Assembly: GCA_964612505.1 (NCBI GenBank) | Contig: CAZTEX010000015.1 | Location: 1-41,462, forward strand | Origin: JAAZZY01 sp964612505 | GTDB lineage: Bacteria > Chlamydiota > Chlamydiia > Chlamydiales > JAAZZY01 | Reading direction: 5' to 3' | DNA length: 41,462 nucleotides | Shown here: positions 18,193 to 26,103 of the stretch, piece by piece | Numbering within the stretch: the first letter of the stretch is position 1 | Layout: each line of letters begins with the position of its first letter | Made by a program: the position numbers and the translations under genes | The notes under the pieces: generated by a model | What the model was told of the DNA's origin: nothing | The model's database searches: none | Seen by the model: only the letters and a program-made list of their open reading frames with translations

Positions 18193-19935
18193 ATGTCTTT
18201 TACAGATAAGGCCGAAGATTTTCTTTGGATTGAACCTAAAGAAAACCTTCTTGAGACAAACAAGTTAATTGATGAATTTAATATTCATCCCATCACGGCA
18301 AAATTATTAGTCACTCGCAACGTGACTGATTACACTTCTGTACATAAACTTCTTTACTCTAAACTTCCCGACTTACTGGACCCTTATTTATTCTTAGGAA
18401 TGGATGATGCTGTCAAAAGGATCGCTCTTGCCATCGAAAAAGAAGAAGGGATCTTAATCTATGGAGATAATGATGTTGATGGCATGACAGGGACCGCGTT
18501 ATTGACCGATTTTTTTAAATCTTTAGGCGCTAAAGTTGATTTTTATGTTCCTAATCGCAACTACCTCAAACACTCTGTCATTATCGATGCTTTGAATTTT
18601 GCCATCGAGCAAAACTATAAGATTGTGATTACCGTGGACTGCAGCATCACAGCAACTGATGAAATCGAAGAGCTGGTGCGTGACAAAGTAGAAATTATTA
18701 TTACCGATCACCATGAACCTACTGTCAAATTACCACACAGCATTGCCACCTTAAACCCCAAGCTTCTCAATAGCACCTATCCCAATCGAGAGTTAACTGG
18801 CGTGGGTGTAGCTTTTAAATTAGCGCATGGGCTCACCAATTACCTCATTGCAAATAAAAAATTAGACCCTAAGACAGTGGATTTAAAAACATATCTCGAC
18901 TTAGTAGCTCTTGGCACAGTCGCTGATATGGGCGCTCTTGTTGGAGAGAATAGAATTCTTGTCCGCTATGGATTAAAACAACTCAAACAAACCAATCGCA
19001 TTGGCTTAAAAAAACTGTTTAAAGAATGCGATATTAGTACCCAAGAGATTTCAGCAAACTCCATCGCATCTAAAATTGCTCCACGTATGAATAGCCTGGG
19101 ACGAATCGCTGATCCCAGAAGAGGCGTTGAATTTTTACTCGTTCAAGATCCAAAGGTAGCTGAGGTGATGGCCAAAGAGCTCGATTTAAATAATATCGAA
19201 AGACAAAAAATTGAACGCCACTTATCAGATGAAATTGATCATTATATTGCCACCCATTCTGAAATTTTAAATGAAAAAGCCATCGTCCTTTTTTCAGAAA
19301 ATTGGCATCCGGGGATTATTCCAATCATTTCATCGCGTATCTCTAAACAATACAATCGCCCAACCATTATTATTTCGATTGATAATGATGGTATTGGCAA
19401 AGGTTCGATGAGAACGATTAAAGAATTTCCTCTTTTACCTATTTTAAAGAAAACCTCTAAGTTACTCATTAATTTTGGAGGTCATGACATGGCTTCTGGA
19501 ATGACCATTCATAAGCAAAATATTGAAGAATTTAAAAAGATTTTCATCTCTGAAGCTAATGCACAATTAAAAATTGATGATGTACAATCCAAGCTTTATC
19601 TTGACGCGCATGCCAACTTTGCTGACTTAACATTTGACCTCATGGATTCTCTTAATATGCTAGAACCTTTCGGCAACGAAAATCCATCCCCTATTTTCTA
19701 TTGTCATGCTAAGCAAGCTTGGCCACCTAAAGTCATTAATAAGTTTCATTTAAAACTCTTCTTAGAACAAGGAGATCGCTTTTTAGAGGGCATTGCCATT
19801 GGCATGGCTCATCGGCGCAAAGACCTCTATAAGAAAGGCCTTTCTCTCAAAATCGCCTTTACACCTCAGGTTAATTATTATCAAAAAAAGGCGAGTATCC
19901 AGCTTTTTATTCGTGATTTTAAAATATTGGGTTAG
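18193..19935 (+). CDS. recJ: Single-stranded-DNA-specific exonuclease RecJ
   Basis: RecJ is a 5'-3' single-strand DNA exonuclease used in recombination and repair. The 580-residue product has the DHH phosphoesterase motifs: YGDNDVDGMTG near residue 90 (DxD metal site), TVDCS near 150, and the DHHEP motif near 172. It also has the DHHA1 substrate motif GGHDMASGM near 429 and the C-terminal OB-like domain. The start is ATG 18193, supported by GGAGG; an upstream ATG at 18163 would add 10 residues. In Chlamydia recJ lies between secDF and euo; here the same neighbours occur, but a cation exporter and a PfkB kinase separate recJ from euo. The CDF gene starts 1 base after the stop. Confidence 0.95.
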   Translation: MSFTDKAEDFLWIEPKENLLETNKLIDEFNIHPITAKLLVTRNVTDYTSVHKLLYSKLPDLLDPYLFLGMDDAVKRIALAIEKEEGILIYGDNDVDGMTGTALLTDFFKSLGAKVDFYVPNRNYLKHSVIIDALNFAIEQNYKIVITVDCSITATDEIEELVRDKVEIIITDHHEPTVKLPHSIATLNPKLLNSTYPNRELTGVGVAFKLAHGLTNYLIANKKLDPKTVDLKTYLDLVALGTVADMGALVGENRILVRYGLKQLKQTNRIGLKKLFKECDISTQEISANSIASKIAPRMNSLGRIADPRRGVEFLLVQDPKVAEVMAKELDLNNIERQKIERHLSDEIDHYIATHSEILNEKAIVLFSENWHPGIIPIISSRISKQYNRPTIIISIDNDGIGKGSMRTIKEFPLLPILKKTSKLLINFGGHDMASGMTIHKQNIEEFKKIFISEANAQLKIDDVQSKLYLDAHANFADLTFDLMDSLNMLEPFGNENPSPIFYCHAKQAWPPKVINKFHLKLFLEQGDRFLEGIAIGMAHRRKDLYKKGLSLKIAFTPQVNYYQKKASIQLFIRDFKILG

Positions 19936-19936
19936 C

Positions 19937-20863
19937 ATGGACTGCAAACATCATCATCACCATCATGTTCCACATGATCTTACTCGTAAAGAAAGTATGA
20001 GAGCGCTAAAAAAAACGCTTTATATTGTCACTTTTTTTATGCTAGTAGAGCTTATTTTTGGTTGGATTGCCAACAGCTTAGCTTTGATTACAGATGCTTT
20101 GCATATGTTTACCGATGCCGGAGCAATAACCCTTTCTTTATTTGCTTTTTGGATTGCCAAAAGACCAGCCAATGTTAAATTGAGTTATGGTTATCATCGC
20201 TTTGAAATTATTGCCGCCCTTATTTCAGGCTTTTCTACCTGGGGTTTATCTGCCTGGTTAATTTACGAAGCCATTCACAGGCTAGCTCATCCAGAACCTG
20301 TGAAAGGACCGATGGTTTTAATTGTGGCTTCCATTGGCTTTCTTGCCAATTTTGCCATGATGGCTATCTTACATAAAAACCAAAAAAGTAGTTTAAATGT
20401 TCGAGGGGCTTACATTCATATTTTAGGTGATCTTCTTGGAAGCTTAGGGGTCATCCTTGCCGGTATTTTACTCATTATTTTTAATTGGTATCCCATTGAT
20501 CCCATTATTACCCTTGTTTTTTCTTTAATCGTTGTTTTTAGCGCCACAAAACTCATTAAAGATACCCTTCACATTTTAATGGAAGGAACACCCCAAAATA
20601 TCAACACTCAAGAAGTCATTCAAGATCTCTTAAAATTGCCCCATGTTAAAGAGGTCCATGATTTACATATTTGGTGTCTTACTCTTGATCAAATTAGTTT
20701 AAGCGCTCATCTTATTTCTGATGAACAAACCGAGACTCTCCGTGCTGCTAAAAGTCTCCTTAGTGAAAAACATGGGATCGAGCATATTACCTTGCAAATT
20801 GAACCGCAACAAGGCTATCAATGCTTGCCCTGCTCATTTTCTAAAAAAGCCACCTTGTCTTAA
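19937..20863 (+). CDS. Cation diffusion facilitator exporter (zinc type)
   Basis: A 308-residue CDF-family antiporter that would export Zn or similar divalent metals across the inner membrane. Six membrane segments fit within residues about 30-215, with the two metal-site motifs HMFTDAG (second segment) and HILGDLLGS (fifth segment), both of the HxxxD type found in zinc transporters. The C-terminal cytoplasmic domain (about 225-300) has the HDLHIWCL strand typical of CDF dimerisation domains. The N-terminus is MDCK followed by six His and then VPH, a probable metal-sensing tail. ATG 19937 lies 1 base after the recJ stop; longer in-frame starts inside recJ are not needed. A ZitB/CzcD-like role is likely. 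Confidence 0.92.
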   Translation: MDCKHHHHHHVPHDLTRKESMRALKKTLYIVTFFMLVELIFGWIANSLALITDALHMFTDAGAITLSLFAFWIAKRPANVKLSYGYHRFEIIAALISGFSTWGLSAWLIYEAIHRLAHPEPVKGPMVLIVASIGFLANFAMMAILHKNQKSSLNVRGAYIHILGDLLGSLGVILAGILLIIFNWYPIDPIITLVFSLIVVFSATKLIKDTLHILMEGTPQNINTQEVIQDLLKLPHVKEVHDLHIWCLTLDQISLSAHLISDEQTETLRAAKSLLSEKHGIEHITLQIEPQQGYQCLPCSFSKKATLS

Positions 20864-20866
20864 ATG

Positions 20867-20881
20867 ATAACAAATTGTTAT
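20867..20881 (+). repeat. Perfect 15-base palindrome before the PfkB gene
   Basis: ATAACAA-A-TTGTTAT is a perfect inverted repeat with a single central base, 3 bases after the CDF stop and 22 before the PfkB ATG. The loop is too small for an efficient hairpin, so it could be an operator or chance in AT-rich DNA. Confidence 0.35.
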
Positions 20882-20902
20882 TCTGTCTTTTCATAAGTCT
20901 TT

Positions 20903-21919
20903 ATGGGATTTCTAGAAGAGATGAAATACGATCTTTTAAGCCTAGGTTCTGCTGTAATCGATAAAATTGTTTGCGTCAACGATGAATTTCTTCTTAAAAA
21001 TCGTCTCGAAAAAGGTGGGACAAGAAATTACCTTAACCAAGATCTCGAGATTCTAATTAAACAATTAGAAAATAAAACACTCCTTCCTGTTCCAGGAGGA
21101 AGCGCTGCAAATGCAACAAAAGTAGTGGCTGGTCTAGGTAAGAAGTGTGCTTATATTGCTAAGATTGGGAAGGACAAATGGGGAGAGTTTTATCGAACTA
21201 ATTGCCTTGAAAGAGGGATTGAACCCCTTTTTAGTGAATCTAAGCTGCTGCCCACTGGCGCATTGTTAGCCCTTGTAACCCCAGATGGGGAGAGAACACA
21301 CTGTCCAGATCTAAGAGCCTGCCAATCCATCACCGCTTCTGATATCAATGCCAACCATTTTAAGCATACGAACCTCTTTCATTTAGATGGCTATAACTTT
21401 TATTATTTAGAAGCCCTCTCTGCAGCTATTGAAGCAGCTAAATTTCACCAATGCAAAATCTCTTTAGATTGCGGCAGCTATGAGATCATGCGATCTCATT
21501 TTGAAATGATTATGGAATTATTAGAGAAGCGTACGTTCCATCTATTTTTTGCCAATGAACGAGAAGCTTTTGAATTAACAGGTCGATCAGATCCTTTTGA
21601 CGCCTGCCATGACCTCTCAAAGTATAATGATTATACGACTGTTATGATGGGAGAAAGGGGTTCTGTCACCTACTTTCAGAATAAAATGTATTATCGACCA
21701 ACCGAGCCTATTAAGCCTGTGGACACAACGGGCGCAGGTGATATGTATGTGGGTGGTTTTTTATATGGATATATATGTGGTGCTTCGATTGAAGAATGCA
21801 TGAGCTATGGAACAATGACAGCTGCTGAAGGTATTCAAGTTTTTGGAGGAGAACTCCCCGTTAAACACCTACAGCAGCTGCAAAAAAAGTTAACGAGCCT
21901 AGAACTTGTTAACTCTTAA
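20903..21919 (+). CDS. PfkB-family carbohydrate/nucleoside kinase
   Basis: A 338-residue ribokinase-fold enzyme that would phosphorylate a sugar or nucleoside with ATP in the cytoplasm. The N-terminal family signature is visible as PGGSAANATKVVAGLG (about 63-78), and the ATP/catalytic signature DTTGAGDMYVGGF contains the catalytic base D280. The pattern of the N-terminal region is close to adenosine kinase-like members of the family, but the substrate cannot be fixed by eye. The start is either ATG 20903 or ATG 20921 (the latter starts MKYDLLSLG, as family members often do); neither has a strong ribosome site. The stop shares TTAA (21916-21919) with the stop of euo on the other strand. Confidence 0.88.
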   Translation: MGFLEEMKYDLLSLGSAVIDKIVCVNDEFLLKNRLEKGGTRNYLNQDLEILIKQLENKTLLPVPGGSAANATKVVAGLGKKCAYIAKIGKDKWGEFYRTNCLERGIEPLFSESKLLPTGALLALVTPDGERTHCPDLRACQSITASDINANHFKHTNLFHLDGYNFYYLEALSAAIEAAKFHQCKISLDCGSYEIMRSHFEMIMELLEKRTFHLFFANEREAFELTGRSDPFDACHDLSKYNDYTTVMMGERGSVTYFQNKMYYRPTEPIKPVDTTGAGDMYVGGFLYGYICGASIEECMSYGTMTAAEGIQVFGGELPVKHLQQLQKKLTSLELVNS

Positions 21920-22392
21920 CTAACGACTCTTCTTCTACCGTTTTTTTTTGCAAGAAACTTCTCGCGATATTCATTCACGTCATCTTCATGAATAACCCAA
22001 GCTGCTCCTTTGCGAATTGCCTTAAGCATATTCACGCGAGTCGCATAGTAAATTTTCTGAGCTGGAACGCCTAAAACTTTCGCTACTTGGTTCACTGAAT
22101 AATACCCTTTATCGTTATCAAACACGAGTTCACCAGCAAAAGTAGACTTCGTTCTTGAATATTTATGTCTGCGGTATTCTTCTAAGTCACGTAGACTAAT
22201 TGTCCAACGAGTAGAGTCTTTTTGCGCTCTTAGCTTATTTTGTTTAATAGCTACATAAATAGCTTGTCTAGTTACTGCATTGATACGAGCCGCTTCTGTG
22301 ATTGTCACCGCTTGGTCTTTATCATGTTGAGCCGAACTTTCATTAGTTTGCTCTGCAGAAGAATAGACATTTTGATTGTATTCTTCGTTCAT
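21916..22392 (-). CDS. euo: Euo, chlamydial early DNA-binding regulator
   Basis: In Chlamydia, Euo is made early in the developmental cycle and represses late genes. The 158-residue product contains two excisionase/MerR-type winged HTH units, at about residues 29-76 and 98-146. They are visibly related to each other: both show IY, then N.L.A, then W.I...D..EYR at matching positions. An acidic, Gln/Ser/Asn-rich N-terminus (1-27) and a basic C-terminus (KKNGRRR) flank them. It is shorter than the roughly 180 residues I recall for C. trachomatis Euo. A GGGGG ribosome site precedes ATG 22392, and a good promoter lies at 22458-22486. Linkage with recJ, secDF and gltX supports the call. Confidence 0.88.
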   Translation of the reverse strand: MNEEYNQNVYSSAEQTNESSAQHDKDQAVTITEAARINAVTRQAIYVAIKQNKLRAQKDSTRWTISLRDLEEYRRHKYSRTKSTFAGELVFDNDKGYYSVNQVAKVLGVPAQKIYYATRVNMLKAIRKGAAWVIHEDDVNEYREKFLAKKNGRRRVVS

Positions 22393-22457
22393 CTTGTTAC
22401 CCCCTAAAGAATGAAATAATAATTAAAATTTTATTTTGTATATTATCTTTTAATTTA

Positions 22458-22486
22458 ACTATAACATAGTAAATACTTTTAATCAA
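22458..22486 (-). promoter_or_regulatory. Promoter of euo
   Basis: On the minus strand TTGATT (22486-22481) and TATAGT (22463-22458) are spaced by exactly 17 bases. Boxes match the consensus at 4 of 6 and 5 of 6 bases. The predicted RNA starts near 22451, giving a leader of about 58 bases that is very AT-rich before the GGGGG ribosome site. Confidence 0.6.
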
Positions 22487-22853
22487 CGCTTACATAATAA
22501 AGTTTTATTCTATTAATAAACAAACAAAAATTTAATTTATTAAACAGTAAACTTACTTTAAATAACCCGCATCTATCTCATAAAATGCTAATAACAAGCA
22601 ACATACACAAAAAATTATCTAAAAAATAGGTTGTTTTTATTATTATTTAAAATTAAAAGTTAACTAGTTTAGTTTAACCTCCATTAACTTACAAGCTTTC
22701 TAACAGGGCCCTAAATGATGGACAGACCCAAAAGTAACCGACTTAATTATCTAATAATTAATATTTTAAGTTAAAAATCAACCCTAAGCCCCTCCTCAAA
22801 GGACTGGTTTTTCTAAATTTCTAAAGTAAAAGGGCTTATATTAAAAAAAAGGC
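22487..22853. other. Long AT-rich intergenic control region between euo and tsp
   Basis: The whole divergent gap is 521 bases (22393-22913), the longest in the window in a region where other genes are tightly packed. It is extremely AT-rich, with many short A/T tracts, and I find no credible reading frame or RNA gene. A short GC island GGGCCC lies near 22708. Euo in Chlamydia binds AT-rich operators, so autoregulation or other nucleoprotein binding here is possible but not shown. Confidence 0.45.
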
Positions 22854-22881
22854 TTGATTTTTGAGCTCTATTTCTTATATA
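22854..22881 (+). promoter_or_regulatory. Candidate tsp promoter
   Basis: TTGATT (22854-22859) and TATATA (22876-22881) are 16 bases apart, about 32 bases before the chosen ATG at 22914. A longer in-frame reading starting at 22854 would begin inside the -35 box, which argues against it. Confidence 0.45.
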
Positions 22882-22913
22882 CGTATTATTTTACTGAAAA
22901 CAGAGGCCTTTTT

Positions 22914-24860
22914 ATGCGGTTTAATTTTTCAAAACTCTTCTTTTTAGTGGTTTTCTGCCCTGTTTTTGCCTTTGGTAAAGTGCCCGACCTACAGCCAAAC
23001 GACGTCCAAGCTAAAATTAATGAGTTTTTGCATAATCATATCACTCAAAAGAAGCTCACTTCAGAGATTATGCGCCGAACCATTAGTAACTATATTGAGC
23101 AATTAGACCCCCTCAAATCTTATTTTTGTGAAGAAGACCTTAAAGACTGGCTAGATCCCAGCCCGGAACTGCTAGAAACGACCCTATCCTCCTTCAATAA
23201 AAACAATTTCTTGGTTTTTGAAGAAATTTATCAAAAAATGCTGCAATGCATGGAAAGAAGAGCCCTCTTTGAGCAAGAAATAGAGAAGCGAGAGCTCAAA
23301 AATGATGTTTCTTCTAAAGATATTGACCCTAAAAAATGGTGCCAAACTCCTGAAGAACTGAAGGAAAAATTGTACAAAGTCCATAGTATCCAAGCAAAAT
23401 ATGCTCAGAAACTAGATCAAGACTTTCATGACAAATTCTTTATCTTATTGAAAAAAAGACGAAATTGGCGCGAACAAGAAGTTAAAGGCGAAAAAAAAGA
23501 AGATCAACAACCGATCATGTTTTCTTATATTTTGAAATCGGTTGCTTCAGCGCTTGATTCCCAAACAGATTATTTTCCACCTGATGAAGCCAAGCTCATT
23601 ATGCAACAAGTTCAACAACGCATGCTTGGGGTCGGAGTCAGATTAATTGATGATCTCACCGGCTTTAAAATTTTAGAGCTTGTCGATGGAGGCCCGGCTA
23701 AAAAGCAAGGGGAATTACAGGTGAATGATAAAATTATCGCTGTTAATGCAGAACCTGTTGTAGGGATGGATATTCAACAAGCAGTTCAACTCATTCAAGG
23801 AAAAGAAAATACTAAAGTGGTGTTAACCGTTTTAAGAGAATCTCAAGATCAAGCAGAGAAAGCGCAAAAATTAGACATATCCATTACTCGGGGCGATATT
23901 GTTATTGAAGATACCCGAATTCAAACAGCCATTGAGCCATTTGCAGATGGAGTCATTGCCCATATTACTTTGCATGGATTTTATCAAGATCCCAATAGCT
24001 CATCGGCTGAAGATCTCTACAATAAAATTGCAGAAATTAAAGAGAAAAATCATCTCAAAGGAATTGTTTTAGACCTGCGTAATAACAGTGGAGGACTCCT
24101 TATTCAAGGAGTTGCTATTAGCTCTTTTTTCATTGGAAAAGGCATTGTGGCCTCTACCAAGCAATATGACGGAACTCTTCTTCATTTTAGAAATGAGCAG
24201 CCTAATATTGTCTGGGATGGTCCCCTGATTGTCTTAATGAATAAAGCCAGCGCTTCTTCTGCAGAAATTGTTGCTCAATGCCTGCAAGATTATGGCAGAG
24301 CCATTATTGTAGGGGACGCTCAAAGTTTTGGCAAAGGCACCTATCAACTAACGACGATTATGCCACACCTTTCTTCTGTAAATCCCAAAGGAGAATATAA
24401 AATTACTCAAGGGATGTATTACACCGTTTCTGGAAAAACACCTCAGCTAGTCGGGGTCTCTTCAGATATTGTGGTACCCAGCTACCTAGCCGAAGTTGAG
24501 TATGGAGAAAAATTTTCTAAATATCCTGTGCCTAATAATTCGATTGAAGCCAATTATGAAGATAAATTGGGAGACATTTCTCCCTGGCATCGGCCTTATT
24601 ATAAGAAAACCTACCTCAATAATTTACAAATGAAGCTCCATGTTTTTGTTAAACACCTTCCAACACTCAGAGAAAATTCTTTAAAAAGACAAAATAACAA
24701 TCCTGACTATTTACATTTTCTCAAAATTCTCAAAGAAGAACCCGAAGATGCTCAATTAGCTCAAAATGACCTGCAGCTTTTAGAGACCTATAGCATTATG
24801 AAAGATTTAATTTATCTTTATGAACAAGAGCAAAATAAGCTCGCTAAACAAAGTGCTTAA
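22914..24860 (+). CDS. tsp: Tail-specific (C-terminal processing) protease, S41 family
   Basis: A 648-residue exported serine protease of the Tsp/Prc type that degrades proteins from their C-termini in the periplasm. It has an N-terminal signal peptide (about 1-20, ending near AFG), an N-terminal helical domain, a PDZ domain (about 237-315, with VGVRLIDD and GPAKKQGELQVNDKI), and the S41 protease domain with LDLRNNSGG. The catalytic dyad is S448 (in ASASSAEI) and K473 (in FGKGT), spaced by 25 residues as in E. coli Prc. The start at 22914 has GAGG 7 bases upstream and exposes the signal peptide. The Chlamydia homologue (CT441) lies near euo and gltX. Its stop shares TTAA with mltA. Confidence 0.93.
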   Translation: MRFNFSKLFFLVVFCPVFAFGKVPDLQPNDVQAKINEFLHNHITQKKLTSEIMRRTISNYIEQLDPLKSYFCEEDLKDWLDPSPELLETTLSSFNKNNFLVFEEIYQKMLQCMERRALFEQEIEKRELKNDVSSKDIDPKKWCQTPEELKEKLYKVHSIQAKYAQKLDQDFHDKFFILLKKRRNWREQEVKGEKKEDQQPIMFSYILKSVASALDSQTDYFPPDEAKLIMQQVQQRMLGVGVRLIDDLTGFKILELVDGGPAKKQGELQVNDKIIAVNAEPVVGMDIQQAVQLIQGKENTKVVLTVLRESQDQAEKAQKLDISITRGDIVIEDTRIQTAIEPFADGVIAHITLHGFYQDPNSSSAEDLYNKIAEIKEKNHLKGIVLDLRNNSGGLLIQGVAISSFFIGKGIVASTKQYDGTLLHFRNEQPNIVWDGPLIVLMNKASASSAEIVAQCLQDYGRAIIVGDAQSFGKGTYQLTTIMPHLSSVNPKGEYKITQGMYYTVSGKTPQLVGVSSDIVVPSYLAEVEYGEKFSKYPVPNNSIEANYEDKLGDISPWHRPYYKKTYLNNLQMKLHVFVKHLPTLRENSLKRQNNNPDYLHFLKILKEEPEDAQLAQNDLQLLETYSIMKDLIYLYEQEQNKLAKQSA

Positions 24861-26014
24861 TGGGTTGTCTTTAAGAAAAAGAAATAAAGCTGTCCAACGC
24901 TAAACATATCAGATGCTTTGCGCTGCGCCTCTTCCCCTGTTCCGAAAAAGATTTCACATCGGCCAGGACCCATGACAGCTCCTCCCGTATCTTGATTTAA
25001 CACAAATTTCTTAAAGGGATAATTTTTTTTATCCTTATACAGTTTAAGATCTACAAAGGCTAAAGCTGCCTTCGGAAAAAGACGATTATCTGTTGAGATA
25101 GCTCGTTCAGCTTGGAGAAAAACACTCAAGGCCCCCATTGGCCCTTTTTTTCGTTCCAAAAAGAACACATAGCTTGGGTTTTTTTGAAGATAATGAGAAA
25201 GTTTTTGAGGGTTTTGATAAAAGTAATCTCCAATAATACTAGGCAGCAGTTGTTGTTTAGTAAAAACCCCCTCTTTGAGAAGCTCTAAGGCCAAACTAAA
25301 TCCCACGGTGGAACAATTTCTGGAGCTATAACCATAGCGTTTAACATCTCCATCAGGCAGCTGAACAGCTACAGAACCTTGAAACTGGGCCATATAGACA
25401 TCGTAGGGATTATTTAAATAAACAAGTTCCAGTTTTTTCCCTTTTAAAACCCCTTTTTCATCAATCTCTTGCCTTGTCCAATACTGCGGCACAACTTTAC
25501 CATTTTTTAAAAGACGTCCTGCAACTTTATTTTTCTTGTTTAACACCATATCAGAGGGTGTTTTGTAAAGAGGATAACAGAATTGCTCATCTGGTTCTAA
25601 TTTTCCTAGATAGAGTGGCTCAAAATATCCTGTAAAGAGAACACCCTTTTTATCCTCTCTCCCTATCGATTTATAAATGACAAAATCATTTTTAATCTTC
25701 CGATCAAGTTCTTCAGCTGAAAGATTACTATTTAGAATGGCCTTGAAATGCTCTAAACTTTTTTTAGTTCGTTCATGGGTAATTCCCCATTTTGGGAATT
25801 GGTAGATGGAGCTTGAACGATTTAAGTAAGCTAAGCTCTCATTAATCGCCACCATAAGATCTTTTTTATCATCTTTTGATAAATCTCCAAAAAAAGGTAG
25901 TTCTGAGGGATTTTTGACCTCTACCCAAGGTTTTTGCTCTTTAGCTTCTATGTTTGTCAAAAAGCAAACGGAGAAGATAGCAATAAAAAATTTAATTTTT
26001 AGATTAAAGCTCAT
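24857..26014 (-). CDS. mltA: MltA-like lytic murein transglycosylase with altered catalytic residue
   Basis: MltA cuts the peptidoglycan glycan strand between MurNAc and GlcNAc with formation of 1,6-anhydroMurNAc. The 385-residue product has a signal peptide (1-22), the MltA barrel domain (FTGYFEPLYLG near 145) and the C-terminal 3D domain (QDTGGAVMGPGRCEIFFGTG). The catalytic Asp of E. coli MltA (Asp308, mature numbering) aligns with Glu354 here. There is no lipobox, so unlike E. coli MltA it is probably soluble in the periplasm. The start is uncertain: ATG 26014 exposes the signal peptide cleanly; an in-frame GTG at 26050 would add 12 residues. It is convergent with tsp and divergent from gltX. 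Confidence 0.85.
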   Translation of the reverse strand: MSFNLKIKFFIAIFSVCFLTNIEAKEQKPWVEVKNPSELPFFGDLSKDDKKDLMVAINESLAYLNRSSSIYQFPKWGITHERTKKSLEHFKAILNSNLSAEELDRKIKNDFVIYKSIGREDKKGVLFTGYFEPLYLGKLEPDEQFCYPLYKTPSDMVLNKKNKVAGRLLKNGKVVPQYWTRQEIDEKGVLKGKKLELVYLNNPYDVYMAQFQGSVAVQLPDGDVKRYGYSSRNCSTVGFSLALELLKEGVFTKQQLLPSIIGDYFYQNPQKLSHYLQKNPSYVFFLERKKGPMGALSVFLQAERAISTDNRLFPKAALAFVDLKLYKDKKNYPFKKFVLNQDTGGAVMGPGRCEIFFGTGEEAQRKASDMFSVGQLYFFFLKTTH

Positions 26015-26103
26015 AACAGCCAAGTTTTTATAGTGTATTGCAATTGACACTTATAAGAAAAAAGTGAACAATATTTCTCCTTTATACTTTAAACATTAAT
26101 TTT

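Noticed and set aside
19949..19966. Six consecutive His codons at the N-terminus of the cation exporter, looking like an engineered tag.
   Set aside because: Natural CDF transporters often have His-rich tails; the codons are mixed CAT/CAC and the surrounding DNA is normal for the region.
22487..22853. Hidden small RNA or tRNA gene in the long gap beside euo.
   Set aside because: No cloverleaf, stable hairpin with T-run or GC-rich RNA-like block was found; the sequence is almost uniformly AT-rich.
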